From Burkholderiales bacterium (lineage in GTDB: Bacteria; Pseudomonadota; Gammaproteobacteria; Burkholderiales; Burkholderiaceae_C): a stretch of DNA of 63,929 nt. Under the pieces are notes generated by a model, which was not told the DNA's origin, searched no databases, and was given only the letters and a program-made list of their open reading frames with translations. Shown here in pieces: positions 1-7,856 of the stretch. The stretch's first letter is position 1. Every line of letters begins with the position of its first letter. The position numbers and the translations under genes are program-made. The DNA lies in NCBI GenBank assembly GCA_003963005.1, contig RXJW01000213.1:1-63929 (forward strand), in the 5' to 3' direction.

Positions 1-2
1 CT

Positions 3-410
3 CAGGTCGATTACGAGCTGGGGCCGAGCGCGACTCCGAAGCAACTTTTGGGTCTCGAGGTCTGCGAGATCCCTGAAGTCCGAGCCCGATACGCCCACTT
101 GGTGCGAAACGGCGAGATTTCGAGCACCGCTGGCGGCCTGGCGCTGACTACAGCGAAGCGCCGAAGAATCGCCGGCTATTCACTCTTCGCCATGTTCGTG
201 GCCTGGCTGGCATTGGTATTCGTGTGGATGACCATCGATGGCAAGCTGAACATGACCCAGTTGATCGGCTATTTGGTCGGAAGCGTCGTAATGTCCGCTG
301 TCTTGACCCGCGGCTTGTTTACCGAACTGACCTCCGATGAGCGCACCGTCCGAGACTTGAATGAGCGTCTGCGGCCGCGGCCGGTCGACGGAAAACCAAC
401 GGCCAAGTGA
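3..410 (+). CDS. Small membrane protein, 5' end outside window
   Basis: The frame is open from base 3 to the stop at 408-410, so the gene probably starts before the window; a TTG at 48 is a possible internal start giving 120 residues. Two hydrophobic stretches are visible, at about 171-230 and 264-320, separated by a short polar loop, followed by a charged C-terminal tail rich in Arg, Asp and Glu. This suggests a two-helix inner-membrane protein with a cytoplasmic tail. I do not recognise the family and the context gives no function. The next gene lies on the other strand. Confidence 0.5.
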   Translation, partial: QVDYELGPSATPKQLLGLEVCEIPEVRARYAHLVRNGEISSTAGGLALTTAKRRRIAGYSLFAMFVAWLALVFVWMTIDGKLNMTQLIGYLVGSVVMSAVLTRGLFTELTSDERTVRDLNERLRPRPVDGKPTAK

Positions 411-423
411 TCGAAACATCCTC

Positions 424-511
424 TGGCTGTATTACCCAGCGATGGTGACCAACTGGCTGCATTGCCCAACGATCGCCTACAGTGGCTAGGTCGCCCAACG
501 TTGGCGTCCAG
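424..511. repeat. Three degenerate ~30-bp tandem units
   Basis: Units starting TGGCT at 424, 454 and 483 share the pattern TGGCTG-N-ATT-N-CCCA-N-CGAT; units 1 and 2 agree best and unit 3 is more diverged. They lie between the membrane protein stop and the end of the leftward protease gene. Unit 3 contains the perfect palindrome CCAACGTTGG at 495-504. Confidence 0.4.
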
Positions 512-535
512 CTACCGAGAGGTAAACGCTGGGCG
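505..535. terminator. Stem-loop between convergent genes
   Basis: CGTCCAGC-TACC (505-516) can pair with GGTA (521-524) and GCTGGGCG (528-535) around a GAGA tetraloop, leaving AAC unpaired and one G-T pair. It lies between the convergent membrane protein and protease genes, so a transcription-ending role is plausible. There is no clear T tract. It could instead be the remnant of a recombination site. Confidence 0.35.
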
Positions 536-626
536 TTCGAATCTGGAAGTCGTTCAAGATCAAGAACTTACTTGCAAACGCCCTGCCCAGCGTTCACGTC
601 GTACGGCCAGCCCCGAAGCAGCCATC

Positions 627-2516
627 TCAGTCGTCGCGCGTCGACACCGAACCCACGCCTGGTCGCAGCGCGACCCCAGCCGTGAGCAGACCCAGCAGCC
701 ACCAGGGCGACGAGCTACCGCCACCGCCGGAGGACGCCGGCGCCGGCGCCGGACTGGGGGCGGGTGCAGGACTTGGCGCCGGTGTTGGCGCGGGAGCCGG
801 TGCAGGAGCCGGCGCAGGGGCCGGGGGCGGAACCGGGATCGGTGTGCTGCCCTGCGCCTGGCCGCAGCGGCTCAGGTTGGTGCTTTGGAGGCCGAGCGAG
901 CTGCGCACCGGTGCCGTGTAGGTCTGCGGGGCCAAGGCGTATTTCACCGCCTCGGCCACATCCAGCAGGCCTGCGCCGCCCGTGGAGGGCTGCAGCGTGC
1001 AGCGGCTGTTGTTCGTCGACGTGCAATAGCCCAGTGCATAAGCCGTGACATGCGGTCGTGCACTGGCCTTGAGGCCCGTCTCGACCTGGCTGAGCGTCAA
1101 GGCAGGGTTGGCCGCCCACATCAGGGCTGCAGCACCTGCCACCTGTGGCGCGGCAAAGCTGGTTCCGCTGACGGCGCCGTAGCCGGCTGTGGCGGGTGCC
1201 GTCTTGCCGGTGTTGATCGTGGAGACGATGCCGGTGTCCGACAACTCCGGATCGCAGGTCCGCTGGTAGTCGCCGTCACCGCCCGGGGCCGCCAGTTGAA
1301 TTTCGGGCCCGAAGTTCGAATACAGGGCCTTGAATCCCTGCCGATTGGCTGCCGCCACGCCGAACACGCCGGCGCAGTTGGCCGGTCGGCCGACGCTGCC
1401 GCGCAGGTTGCCCGCTGCCGCCACGATCAGCACGCCCTTCCCCCGCAATTCAGCAATCGCATCCTGGTACAGCCGAGCGGCGGCGGCCACATCGGCATTC
1501 GGATCCGACGTGCTGCAGGAGGTGACGCCTGAGAATCCGATCACGACGATGCGGGCTGGATTCGGATTGACTGGCACGCCCGCCACCGACAGGCCGGCCG
1601 CCCACCGCATGCCGTCCACCATGTCGGCCACGGAGGCGCCGCATTTGCCGGAGACACGCACCGGCAGGATGCGTGCATTCCAGTTCATGCCCGCCACGCC
1701 GCCGTTGTTGTTCGTGACGGCGCCCAGCTGGCCCGCCACCAGCGTGCCGTGCCAGCTGCTGTTGGCGTTGACGAGGCAGCCGTCCCACAGCGCCAGGTTG
1801 CTGTCGCGCTCCGCCTGGCTCAAGGCATCGCCCGGATCGTTCGCGCCGCCGCTGCGCCCCGTGCCGCCGTTGTTGGCGTATTCCGGCTTGCTCACGAAGT
1901 TGTAGCCCGGCAGCAGGTTCGCGTTGAGGTCGCCATGCGAGGTGATGCCGGAGTCCAGCACGGCCACCACGGTCGCTGCGCTGCCGGTGGTGGTGTCCCA
2001 GGCCTTCGTGAAGCCGGCGGCCGCGATGTTGGTCGTGTCATTCTGATCATCCAACCACCACTGGCTGGAGGTCGGGTCTGCCGCCGAGCGGAAGAGCGGG
2101 TCGTTGGGCACCGCAGCGCGTTGCTCGTGCAGATCGCGCATGGCGTGGGCGAGGCGGGCATCGGCACGCAAGGCCTGGAGCCAGCGCGCCTGCGCTGCGC
2201 TGTCGCCCGGGGTGTCGGCCCGCAGGCGCCACCAGCCGTTGCCGAGCGGGCTGTCCACCTTCAATGGCACGCCGGCCTGCGCCAGCACGCGGTGCAGGAT
2301 CGATGGCTGCTCGGCTCCATCCTGCCCACCATCGGCCAGCTTGACGATCAGCGTGCTGCCACCGACGGCACCGTGCGCGGCTTTCGAAGGACCCGCAACC
2401 CTGAGCAGCCCGGCGCCAGCGGCTGCGGCCGCAACGACGGACGCAGCAGCGACCAGCTGGGTGAATCGTGCGGCGCGCATGGCGGGCCGGGGCGGAGGAG
2501 TCAGGCGAGGTTTCAT
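627..2516 (-). CDS. Subtilisin-like S8 serine protease with GlyGly-CTERM-like tail
   Basis: A secreted S8 family peptidase of 629 residues from the ATG at 2516. The frame also allows starts at 2576 and 2531, but 2516 and 2480 place the hydrophobic signal segment nearest the N-terminus. The catalytic triad is visible: Asp188 in VVAVLDSGITSHGDL, His256 in HGTLVAGQ and Ser453 in SGTSFAAPQVAG. After the catalytic domain comes a Pro/Ala linker, then SGGGG, a hydrophobic WWLLGLLTAGVAL segment and an Arg, which resembles GlyGly-CTERM sorting tails processed by rhombosortase. Such proteins are often T2S substrates, and this gene is divergent from the T2S-like operon. No rhombosortase is in the window. 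Confidence 0.9.
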   Translation of the reverse strand: MKPRLTPPPRPAMRAARFTQLVAAASVVAAAAAGAGLLRVAGPSKAAHGAVGGSTLIVKLADGGQDGAEQPSILHRVLAQAGVPLKVDSPLGNGWWRLRADTPGDSAAQARWLQALRADARLAHAMRDLHEQRAAVPNDPLFRSAADPTSSQWWLDDQNDTTNIAAAGFTKAWDTTTGSAATVVAVLDSGITSHGDLNANLLPGYNFVSKPEYANNGGTGRSGGANDPGDALSQAERDSNLALWDGCLVNANSSWHGTLVAGQLGAVTNNNGGVAGMNWNARILPVRVSGKCGASVADMVDGMRWAAGLSVAGVPVNPNPARIVVIGFSGVTSCSTSDPNADVAAAARLYQDAIAELRGKGVLIVAAAGNLRGSVGRPANCAGVFGVAAANRQGFKALYSNFGPEIQLAAPGGDGDYQRTCDPELSDTGIVSTINTGKTAPATAGYGAVSGTSFAAPQVAGAAALMWAANPALTLSQVETGLKASARPHVTAYALGYCTSTNNSRCTLQPSTGGAGLLDVAEAVKYALAPQTYTAPVRSSLGLQSTNLSRCGQAQGSTPIPVPPPAPAPAPAPAPAPTPAPSPAPAPSPAPAPASSGGGGSSSPWWLLGLLTAGVALRPGVGSVSTRDD

Positions 2517-2616
2517 CACGGCGCGCACCATAGGCAGGGCCGGTGAACGCGCCGTGACATGGGCCGATCGGACCATGCGTGAGCGTCACGGGGCCTTCAT
2601 TCATGGCGCGGTCATT

Positions 2617-2633
2617 GCAGCTTCCTAAGCTGC
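2617..2633. promoter_or_regulatory. Inverted repeat in divergent protease/T2S region
   Basis: GCAGCTT-CCT-AAGCTGC is a perfect 7-bp inverted repeat, 23 bases before the pseudopilin start, in the 139-base divergent region. It could be an operator or a leader hairpin. No protein can be assigned to it. Confidence 0.35.
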
Positions 2634-2640
2634 GCCGCCC

Positions 2641-2656
2641 TGATGCATTCGGACCA
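2641..2656. promoter_or_regulatory. Palindromic 16-mer, variant copy, at gspG start
   Basis: TGATGCATTCGGACCA differs at two of 16 positions from the element at 17541-17556 and from the reverse complement of the one at 15333-15348. Its last base is the A of the gspG ATG, so a bound protein would block initiation of the T2S-like operon. Shared use by one regulator is an inference. Confidence 0.4.
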
Positions 2657-3081
2657 TGACAAGCCTGCCCTGCCCCTCCCGTCCCCGTGGCTTCACGCTC
2701 CTCGAGTTGCTGGTGGTCATGGTGATCATCGGCCTGCTGGCGGGCTATGTGGGCCCGAAGTTTTTCGGTCAAATCGGCAAGAGCGAGGTGAAGGCTGCGC
2801 GCGCGCAGGTGGATGCCCTGAGCAAGGCGCTGGACCAGTACCGGTTGGACGTCGGCCGCTATCCCAGCACGGAACAGGGCCTGGCTGCCCTGGTGCTCAA
2901 GCCGGCCGATGAGCCGCGCTGGGGTGGGCCCTATCTGAGCAAGGCCCTGCCCAAGGATCCGTGGGGCAACGACTACCAGTACCGCTCGCCGGGCGACCAT
3001 GGCGACTACGACCTCCTGAGCCTGGGCCGCGATGGCCGGCCGGGTGGCGACGGCGAAGACGCCGACATCACCAGTTGGTGA
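2656..3081 (+). CDS. gspG: Major pseudopilin GspG
   Basis: A 141-residue type II secretion pseudopilin, the expected main subunit of the periplasmic pseudopilus. The prepilin peptidase site is clear: a basic leader ends in PRG followed by FTLLELLVVMVIIGLLAG, with Glu17 as the conserved Glu5 of the mature protein. The body has the GspG pattern YRLDVGRYPSTEQGL and ends in a Gly/Asp-rich segment where GspG binds calcium. It opens a co-directional operon; gspF starts 11 bases after the stop. No prepilin peptidase gene is in the window. Confidence 0.92.
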   Translation: MTSLPCPSRPRGFTLLELLVVMVIIGLLAGYVGPKFFGQIGKSEVKAARAQVDALSKALDQYRLDVGRYPSTEQGLAALVLKPADEPRWGGPYLSKALPKDPWGNDYQYRSPGDHGDYDLLSLGRDGRPGGDGEDADITSW

Positions 3082-3091
3082 GCCTTGCGCC

Positions 3092-4276
3092 ATGGCCGAA
3101 TTCAACGTTCGCTACCTGGATGCCAGCCGGCAGCCTGTCCGCGCCCGGGTGACTGCTGCAGACGCCGGTGGCGTTGCCGCCGCACTCGGCCTGTCTCCGG
3201 CGGCCTTGTTGGCGGTGGAACCTGCGGTGCCGGCATCGCCGCCCGCGCGGGGCGGCCACTTTCCGCGCCGCCAGTTCGCACAGCAACTGGCCGTGCTGCT
3301 GCGCGCCGGCATCCCGTTGCTGGAGGCGCTGCAGACGCTGCAATCCCAGGACAACCCGCCGCCGGTCAGCGCGGCACTGACGGGGGTGGTCGAGCGCATC
3401 CAGCGAGGCGAATCTTTCTCTGCCGCCCTGGCTTCGCAACCCCAGGCTTTTGACGCCCTGTTCGTGTCGGTGGTGGAGGCCAGCGAACGCAGCGGTCAGG
3501 TGGAGCGCGCGCTGTTCGAGCAGGCGAGCTATCTGGCCTGGGTGGAACAACTTCGCGGCAAGCTCGTCGCTGCCGCGATCTACCCTGCCCTGCTCGTCGG
3601 CGCGGGCGTCGTGGTCGTGCTGTTCCTGCTCGTGTTCGTGGTGCCGCGTTTCGCCGGGCTGCTCGAAGGGGTCGGCGGTGAACTGCCGCTTGCCTCCCGG
3701 GTGCTGATCGGCGTCGGCGCCTTCTCGGGGCGGCATCCGCTGGCGCTGCTGATGATGGCTTCCGGTCTGGTCGCCCTGCCCTGGTGGGGGTGGCGGCATG
3801 GCCTGCGTGAAGCGCTCCTGTCACGCCTGTGGCGCCTGCCCTTGATCGGCCCGCGCCTGCACCTGCTTGCACTCGCCCAGTTGTACCGCTGCCTGGCCAT
3901 GCTGCTGCTGGCGGGTGTGCCGATGGTGAGCGCGCTCATGCATGCCCGCGGCGTGACGGCTGCGCATCTGCGTGCCGCCCTGGACCGCGCCACCGAAACC
4001 GTTCGCCTTGGCGAGCGGCTGTCGGTCTCGCTGCAGCGCGAGGGGCTCACGACACCCGTCTCGCTGCGCATGCTGAAGGTGGGCGAGCACAGCGGCGAGC
4101 TCGGTGCCATGTTGTCCCAGGCGGCGGGCTTCTACGACGAGGAGCTCTCGCGCCTGTCGGAACTCGTCACGCGGCTCATCAACCCCGCGCTGATGCTGAT
4201 CATGGGCCTGGTCATCGGCACCGTCGTCGTGCTGATGTACCTGCCCATCTTCCAGTTGGTGGACCAGGTCCCATGA
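3092..4276 (+). CDS. gspF: Type II secretion inner-membrane protein GspF
   Basis: A 394-residue polytopic inner-membrane platform protein of the GspF/PilC family, which links the ATPase to pseudopilus assembly. The ATG at 3092 begins MAEFNVRYLD, matching the usual N-terminus. Two cytoplasmic T2SSF repeats are seen, the first with the RRQFAQQLAVLLRAGIPLLE pattern and the second with LAQLYRCLAMLLLAGVPMVS. Hydrophobic segments occur near residues 165-190, 215-235 and at the C-terminus. The stop overlaps the gspE start in ATGA, so translation is probably coupled. Confidence 0.92.
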   Translation: MAEFNVRYLDASRQPVRARVTAADAGGVAAALGLSPAALLAVEPAVPASPPARGGHFPRRQFAQQLAVLLRAGIPLLEALQTLQSQDNPPPVSAALTGVVERIQRGESFSAALASQPQAFDALFVSVVEASERSGQVERALFEQASYLAWVEQLRGKLVAAAIYPALLVGAGVVVVLFLLVFVVPRFAGLLEGVGGELPLASRVLIGVGAFSGRHPLALLMMASGLVALPWWGWRHGLREALLSRLWRLPLIGPRLHLLALAQLYRCLAMLLLAGVPMVSALMHARGVTAAHLRAALDRATETVRLGERLSVSLQREGLTTPVSLRMLKVGEHSGELGAMLSQAAGFYDEELSRLSELVTRLINPALMLIMGLVIGTVVVLMYLPIFQLVDQVP

Positions 4277-5811
4277 ACGCGCCGCAGACCTTCGCCCCGC
4301 CCCTGCTGGAGCGTCTGCCTGCGTCTGACGCGCCCTGGACGATGAGCTACGACCTCTGGCCCCAGGCCGACGCCCAGCGCTGGCGCGCGGTCATGGCGCA
4401 ATCGGCGACCGGGCGCCTGGCTCTGCTGGCCGACCGACCCTTGGAGCCACTGCTGCGGCTGCGCATCGAGAGCCGGCTGAAGAAATCCGTGCTGTGGTGG
4501 CCGTGCGAGGCAGCCGAGCTGGATGCCCTGCTCGATGCCGGCGAGGCTCAGTACCGGGCGCTGGGTGCCCTGGGCGATGCCTTCTCCGGGGCTGACCAGG
4601 CCGACAACGCTCAGGAGCTGTCGGCCCTGAACCTCGCCGAGCAGGCCAGTCCTGTCGTGCGGCTGCTGGACGCCACGCTCTACGACGCGCTGCAGGACGG
4701 CGCCAGCGACATCCATTTCGAGAGCCAGGCGCGTGGCATCAAGATCCGCTGTCGCATCGATGGCGTGATGCTCGACATCAAGGCTGTCGACGGCCAGCAG
4801 GCTGCCGAGCAGTTGGTGTCGAGGCTCAAGGTGATGGCCGAACTGGACATCGGGGAGCGTCGCCTGCCGCAGGATGGTCGATTCAAGCTGCGCGTGCAGG
4901 GGCGGGAGGTGGACTTCCGGCTGTCGGTCATGCCCAGCGTCTTCGGGGAGGACGCTGTCGTGCGCGTACTGGACCGGGCGCAGGTGGAGGCGAAGGGCAG
5001 CCTGACGCTGGACGCGCTCGGCTTCGAACCCGAGGCCCGCGCGCAGATCCGCGCCCTGGCTCGCCAGCCGCACGGCATGCTGCTCGTCACCGGGCCGACC
5101 GGATCCGGCAAGACGACGACCCTGTATGCCGCGATCAGCGAAGTCAACACGGGCCGCGACAAGATCATCACCATCGAGGATCCGGTCGAGTACCAGTTGC
5201 CCGGCGTCGTGCAGATCCCGGTGAACGAGAAGAAGGGCCTGACCTTCGCGCGCGGGCTGCGCTCGGTGCTGCGGCACGACCCGGATCGCGTGATGGTCGG
5301 TGAGATCCGGGATGCCGAAACCGCGCAGATCGCCGTGCAGGCCGCACTCACCGGCCACCTCGTGTTCAGCACCGTGCATGCCAACAATGCCTTCGACGTG
5401 GTCGGGCGTTTCATGCACATGGGGCTGGACCTCTACAACGTCGTCTCGGCGCTGAACGGCGTGCTGGCGCAACGCCTGATGCGCATCAGCTGCCGTGAAT
5501 GCCTCGTGATGTCGCCGGCGACGGCCGATCAGCTGCGCGCCCACGGCCTGCCCGACGGGGCCGCGTTGCGGCAAGGCAGCGGGTGCGCGCACTGCCGCGG
5601 CACCGGCTACAAGGGCCGCCGTGCCGTGAGCGAGCTGCTGTGGCTGGACGACGACCTGCGCGACCTGATCGCCGGCCGCGCGCCCTTGGCCCGGCTCAAG
5701 GAGGAGGCGCGCAAGCGCGGCATGCGCTCCCTGCGTGACGCGGCAGTTGCCGTGGTGCTGCGCGGGGAGTCCACGCTGGAGGAGCTGGAACGTGTCACGC
5801 TCGCGGACTGA
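4273..5811 (+). CDS. gspE: Type II secretion ATPase GspE
   Basis: The 512-residue cytoplasmic AAA-type ATPase that powers pseudopilus assembly. The Walker A motif GPTGSGKTTT lies at about 274-283, the Walker B region VMVGEIRDAET at about 340-350, and an Asp-box (GASDIHFE) before them. A zinc-type tetracysteine motif is formed by Cys407, Cys410, Cys438 and Cys441, typical of GspE rather than of retraction ATPases. The ATG at 4273 overlaps the gspF stop; a longer upstream open frame is only the antisense-like extension inside gspF. The 3' end overlaps gspL by 20 bases. Confidence 0.93.
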   Translation: MNAPQTFAPPLLERLPASDAPWTMSYDLWPQADAQRWRAVMAQSATGRLALLADRPLEPLLRLRIESRLKKSVLWWPCEAAELDALLDAGEAQYRALGALGDAFSGADQADNAQELSALNLAEQASPVVRLLDATLYDALQDGASDIHFESQARGIKIRCRIDGVMLDIKAVDGQQAAEQLVSRLKVMAELDIGERRLPQDGRFKLRVQGREVDFRLSVMPSVFGEDAVVRVLDRAQVEAKGSLTLDALGFEPEARAQIRALARQPHGMLLVTGPTGSGKTTTLYAAISEVNTGRDKIITIEDPVEYQLPGVVQIPVNEKKGLTFARGLRSVLRHDPDRVMVGEIRDAETAQIAVQAALTGHLVFSTVHANNAFDVVGRFMHMGLDLYNVVSALNGVLAQRLMRISCRECLVMSPATADQLRAHGLPDGAALRQGSGCAHCRGTGYKGRRAVSELLWLDDDLRDLIAGRAPLARLKEEARKRGMRSLRDAAVAVVLRGESTLEELERVTLAD

Positions 5812-6829
5812 ACGCCTGTGGCTGGACGACGGCTTCGCAGCCTGGTGCGCGGCGCACCCTGGCTGTCGTGTCGAGCTGATCGCCGGTGCCGAGCGCATGC
5901 ACAGCCTGCTCGTGCCCGAGGACCTGCCGCTGGCCGACGACAGCGCACTGCAACAGTACGCCCGGCTGCAGTTCAGCCACTACTTCGGTGCCACGGCCCA
6001 GCAGTGGCCGCTGGCCTGCTGGCAGCGCGGTGCCGAGCGCGGCGTCGTGGCGCTGGCGCAGGAGGACGGTTTGGCGACGCTGACGGCCGAGGCCGCTGCG
6101 CACCGCGTGCGCATCGTGTCGCTGCGGCCGAGCTGGACCCTGGCGCCATCCGATGACGGCGACTGCGTCGTCATCGATGCGGACATGCTCACCTGGCTGC
6201 AGCGGCGTGCCGGTCGGCTCGTCACCCTGCAGCAGCGCCCGGCCAGCGACGAGTTGTTGCGCGAGTTCGAAGGCACGCCGGTGCTGAGCGCGCGAGCCTT
6301 GCTCGATGCGCCCGCACGGCGCGGCATGCCCGACTTCATGCCTCAGGCCGCGCCCGCGCGCGCGCTCGTCTGGGTCTGGGCCGGTGCTGCGGCCGCTGCC
6401 TGCGCCCTCGTCGCCGTGCAGGCCGGCAGTCTGGCCGACGAATCGAACCGGCTGGCCGAACAGGCCGAGCTGCTGCAGCGCCTGACCCATCCCATGCCTG
6501 CCCGGCCGGCCTCTGCACCGAGCCCGGCGGCTCGCGCACGCGCCTGGGCCGCCGCGCGACAACTCGATGCCGACTGGGGTTCCCGTTGGACCTCACTCGA
6601 GCGCGCGCTGCCGCCTGACCTGCAATTGCAGGCGTTGGATCTCGACGGCCGCTCGCTGCGGGTCGAGGGTCAGGCGCCGCTGGCCGACGCCGTCACCCAG
6701 CTCGTCGACCGCCTGGCCCTGGACGCGGCGCCGAACGAAGAGGTCGTGCTGACACGCCTGCAGCGCAACGAGGCCGGCGGGGGCCTGCGCTTCGAGATCG
6801 TCCGGCGCCACAGTGGAGGCCTGCGGTGA
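5792..6829 (+). CDS. gspL: GspL-like inner-membrane platform protein
   Basis: A 345-residue GspL-like protein that would recruit GspE to the membrane. The GTG at 5792 is chosen because it gives an actin-like cytoplasmic N-terminal half; it overlaps gspE by 20 bases. A single transmembrane helix (ALVWVWAGAAAAACALVAVQ) lies near residues 190-210, followed by a periplasmic ferredoxin-like part. Sequence similarity to classical GspL is weak by eye, so the call leans on position between gspE and gspM, size and the one-helix topology. A PilM/PilN-like fusion would look similar. Confidence 0.72.
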   Translation: MSRSRTERLWLDDGFAAWCAAHPGCRVELIAGAERMHSLLVPEDLPLADDSALQQYARLQFSHYFGATAQQWPLACWQRGAERGVVALAQEDGLATLTAEAAAHRVRIVSLRPSWTLAPSDDGDCVVIDADMLTWLQRRAGRLVTLQQRPASDELLREFEGTPVLSARALLDAPARRGMPDFMPQAAPARALVWVWAGAAAAACALVAVQAGSLADESNRLAEQAELLQRLTHPMPARPASAPSPAARARAWAAARQLDADWGSRWTSLERALPPDLQLQALDLDGRSLRVEGQAPLADAVTQLVDRLALDAAPNEEVVLTRLQRNEAGGGLRFEIVRRHSGGLR

Positions 6830-7335
6830 ACCGGTTGCTGCCGCGTTCGCTCGGCTGGCCTGCCGCCCTGGCGCTGCTGCTGACTGGCTTCGCGGTCGCC
6901 GGTGCGGTGTGGCTGCCGCAGGAGGAGGCTCGCCTCGCCGCCCGTCGAACCAGCATCGCGCAGCGGCGGCTGGCCCTCCAGCGTGCGCCGGCGGCATCGC
7001 CCGCCGGCGGGGCGTCGGATGACTTTGCCCGCAGCCTGCCGCCCGATGCCGAACGACAGGCCCGCACGGCAGCCCTGCTGGCCTTGAGCGCGGAGGTCGG
7101 CCTGCCCTGGCCGCGCAGCGAATTCCGCTACCAGGCCGATCGCGAGCTCGGGGTTGCGCAATACCGCATCGCCATGAGCGTCGTCGGCCACTACGGTGCC
7201 GTGCGCCATTACGTGGCGGAGGCCCTGCGTCGCGACCCGGCCCTCGCACTGGAGAGCCTGCGGCTGCGGCGCGATGACCGCGGCGACCTCAAGGCCGATG
7301 TCTCCTGGGTGCTGCACATGCAGGCAGCGCCATGA
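6826..7335 (+). CDS. gspM: GspM/PilO-like platform protein
   Basis: A 169-residue bitopic protein with one N-terminal helix (WPAALALLLTGFAVAGAVWL) and a periplasmic ferredoxin-like domain, matching GspM/PilO size and topology. The GTG start overlaps the gspL stop in GTGA and its own stop overlaps the next ATG, so translation is coupled on both sides. It should pair with the GspL-like protein to form the inner-membrane platform. The family is assigned mainly by position. Confidence 0.65.
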   Translation: MNRLLPRSLGWPAALALLLTGFAVAGAVWLPQEEARLAARRTSIAQRRLALQRAPAASPAGGASDDFARSLPPDAERQARTAALLALSAEVGLPWPRSEFRYQADRELGVAQYRIAMSVVGHYGAVRHYVAEALRRDPALALESLRLRRDDRGDLKADVSWVLHMQAAP

Positions 7336-7856
7336 AGCGCCTCGCGCCTCGCCAATGGCTGCTGCTTGGGCTGCTCGCCCTGAGCCTGGTGGCGACCGCG
7401 TGGGTCGCAGGCCGCGACGAGCCCGGCGCGGTACCCGCCGTGGCGCGCCGGCAAGCGGCGGCCACGCCAGTCGGTGCTTCCGCGGCATGGCCCGGCGCGG
7501 CGGCCAGTGCCAGGGTTGCATGGCCTGATCCTGACGCGGGGGCCTTGCGTGCATGGGGCGATGCCCCGCCGTTGCCCCAGGCCGCCGCTGTACCGCCCGC
7601 GAACGTCTCTGCCGCGGCGCCCACCGACCCCGCTGCAGACGAGCCGCCTGTGCCCCCCTTCCCTTACCGCCTCGTCGGTCGCCTGACGGACAGCCAGCCG
7701 CGCGCCGTGCTCGACAGTGCCCAGCGCAGCCTCGTGCTCGGTGTGAACGACGTGGTCGACGGGCAATGGCGCATCGAGGCCATCGAGGCGAGCGGCCTGC
7801 GCGTGAAGCGCCTGCCCGACGGCCCCAGCCAGCTGATTGCTTTCTCGCCTTCATGA
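7332..7856 (+). CDS. GspC/PilP-like periplasmic HR-domain protein
   Basis: A 174-residue protein with an N-terminal helix, a Pro/Ala-rich linker of about 70 residues and a small C-terminal beta domain (PYRLVGRLTDSQPRAVLD then a repeated short-strand pattern) like the homology region of GspC and PilP. In T2S and type IV pili this domain contacts the secretin, which is encoded next with an ATGA overlap. It lacks the PDZ domain of long GspC proteins. Similar short proteins occur in divergent T2S-like loci of Burkholderiales. Confidence 0.6.
   Translation: MKRLAPRQWLLLGLLALSLVATAWVAGRDEPGAVPAVARRQAAATPVGASAAWPGAAASARVAWPDPDAGALRAWGDAPPLPQAAAVPPANVSAAAPTDPAADEPPVPPFPYRLVGRLTDSQPRAVLDSAQRSLVLGVNDVVDGQWRIEAIEASGLRVKRLPDGPSQLIAFSPS

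Noticed and set aside
462..1532. Rightward open frame of 356 codons opposite the protease gene
   Set aside because: Arg-rich product without motifs, opposite a gene with an intact catalytic triad.
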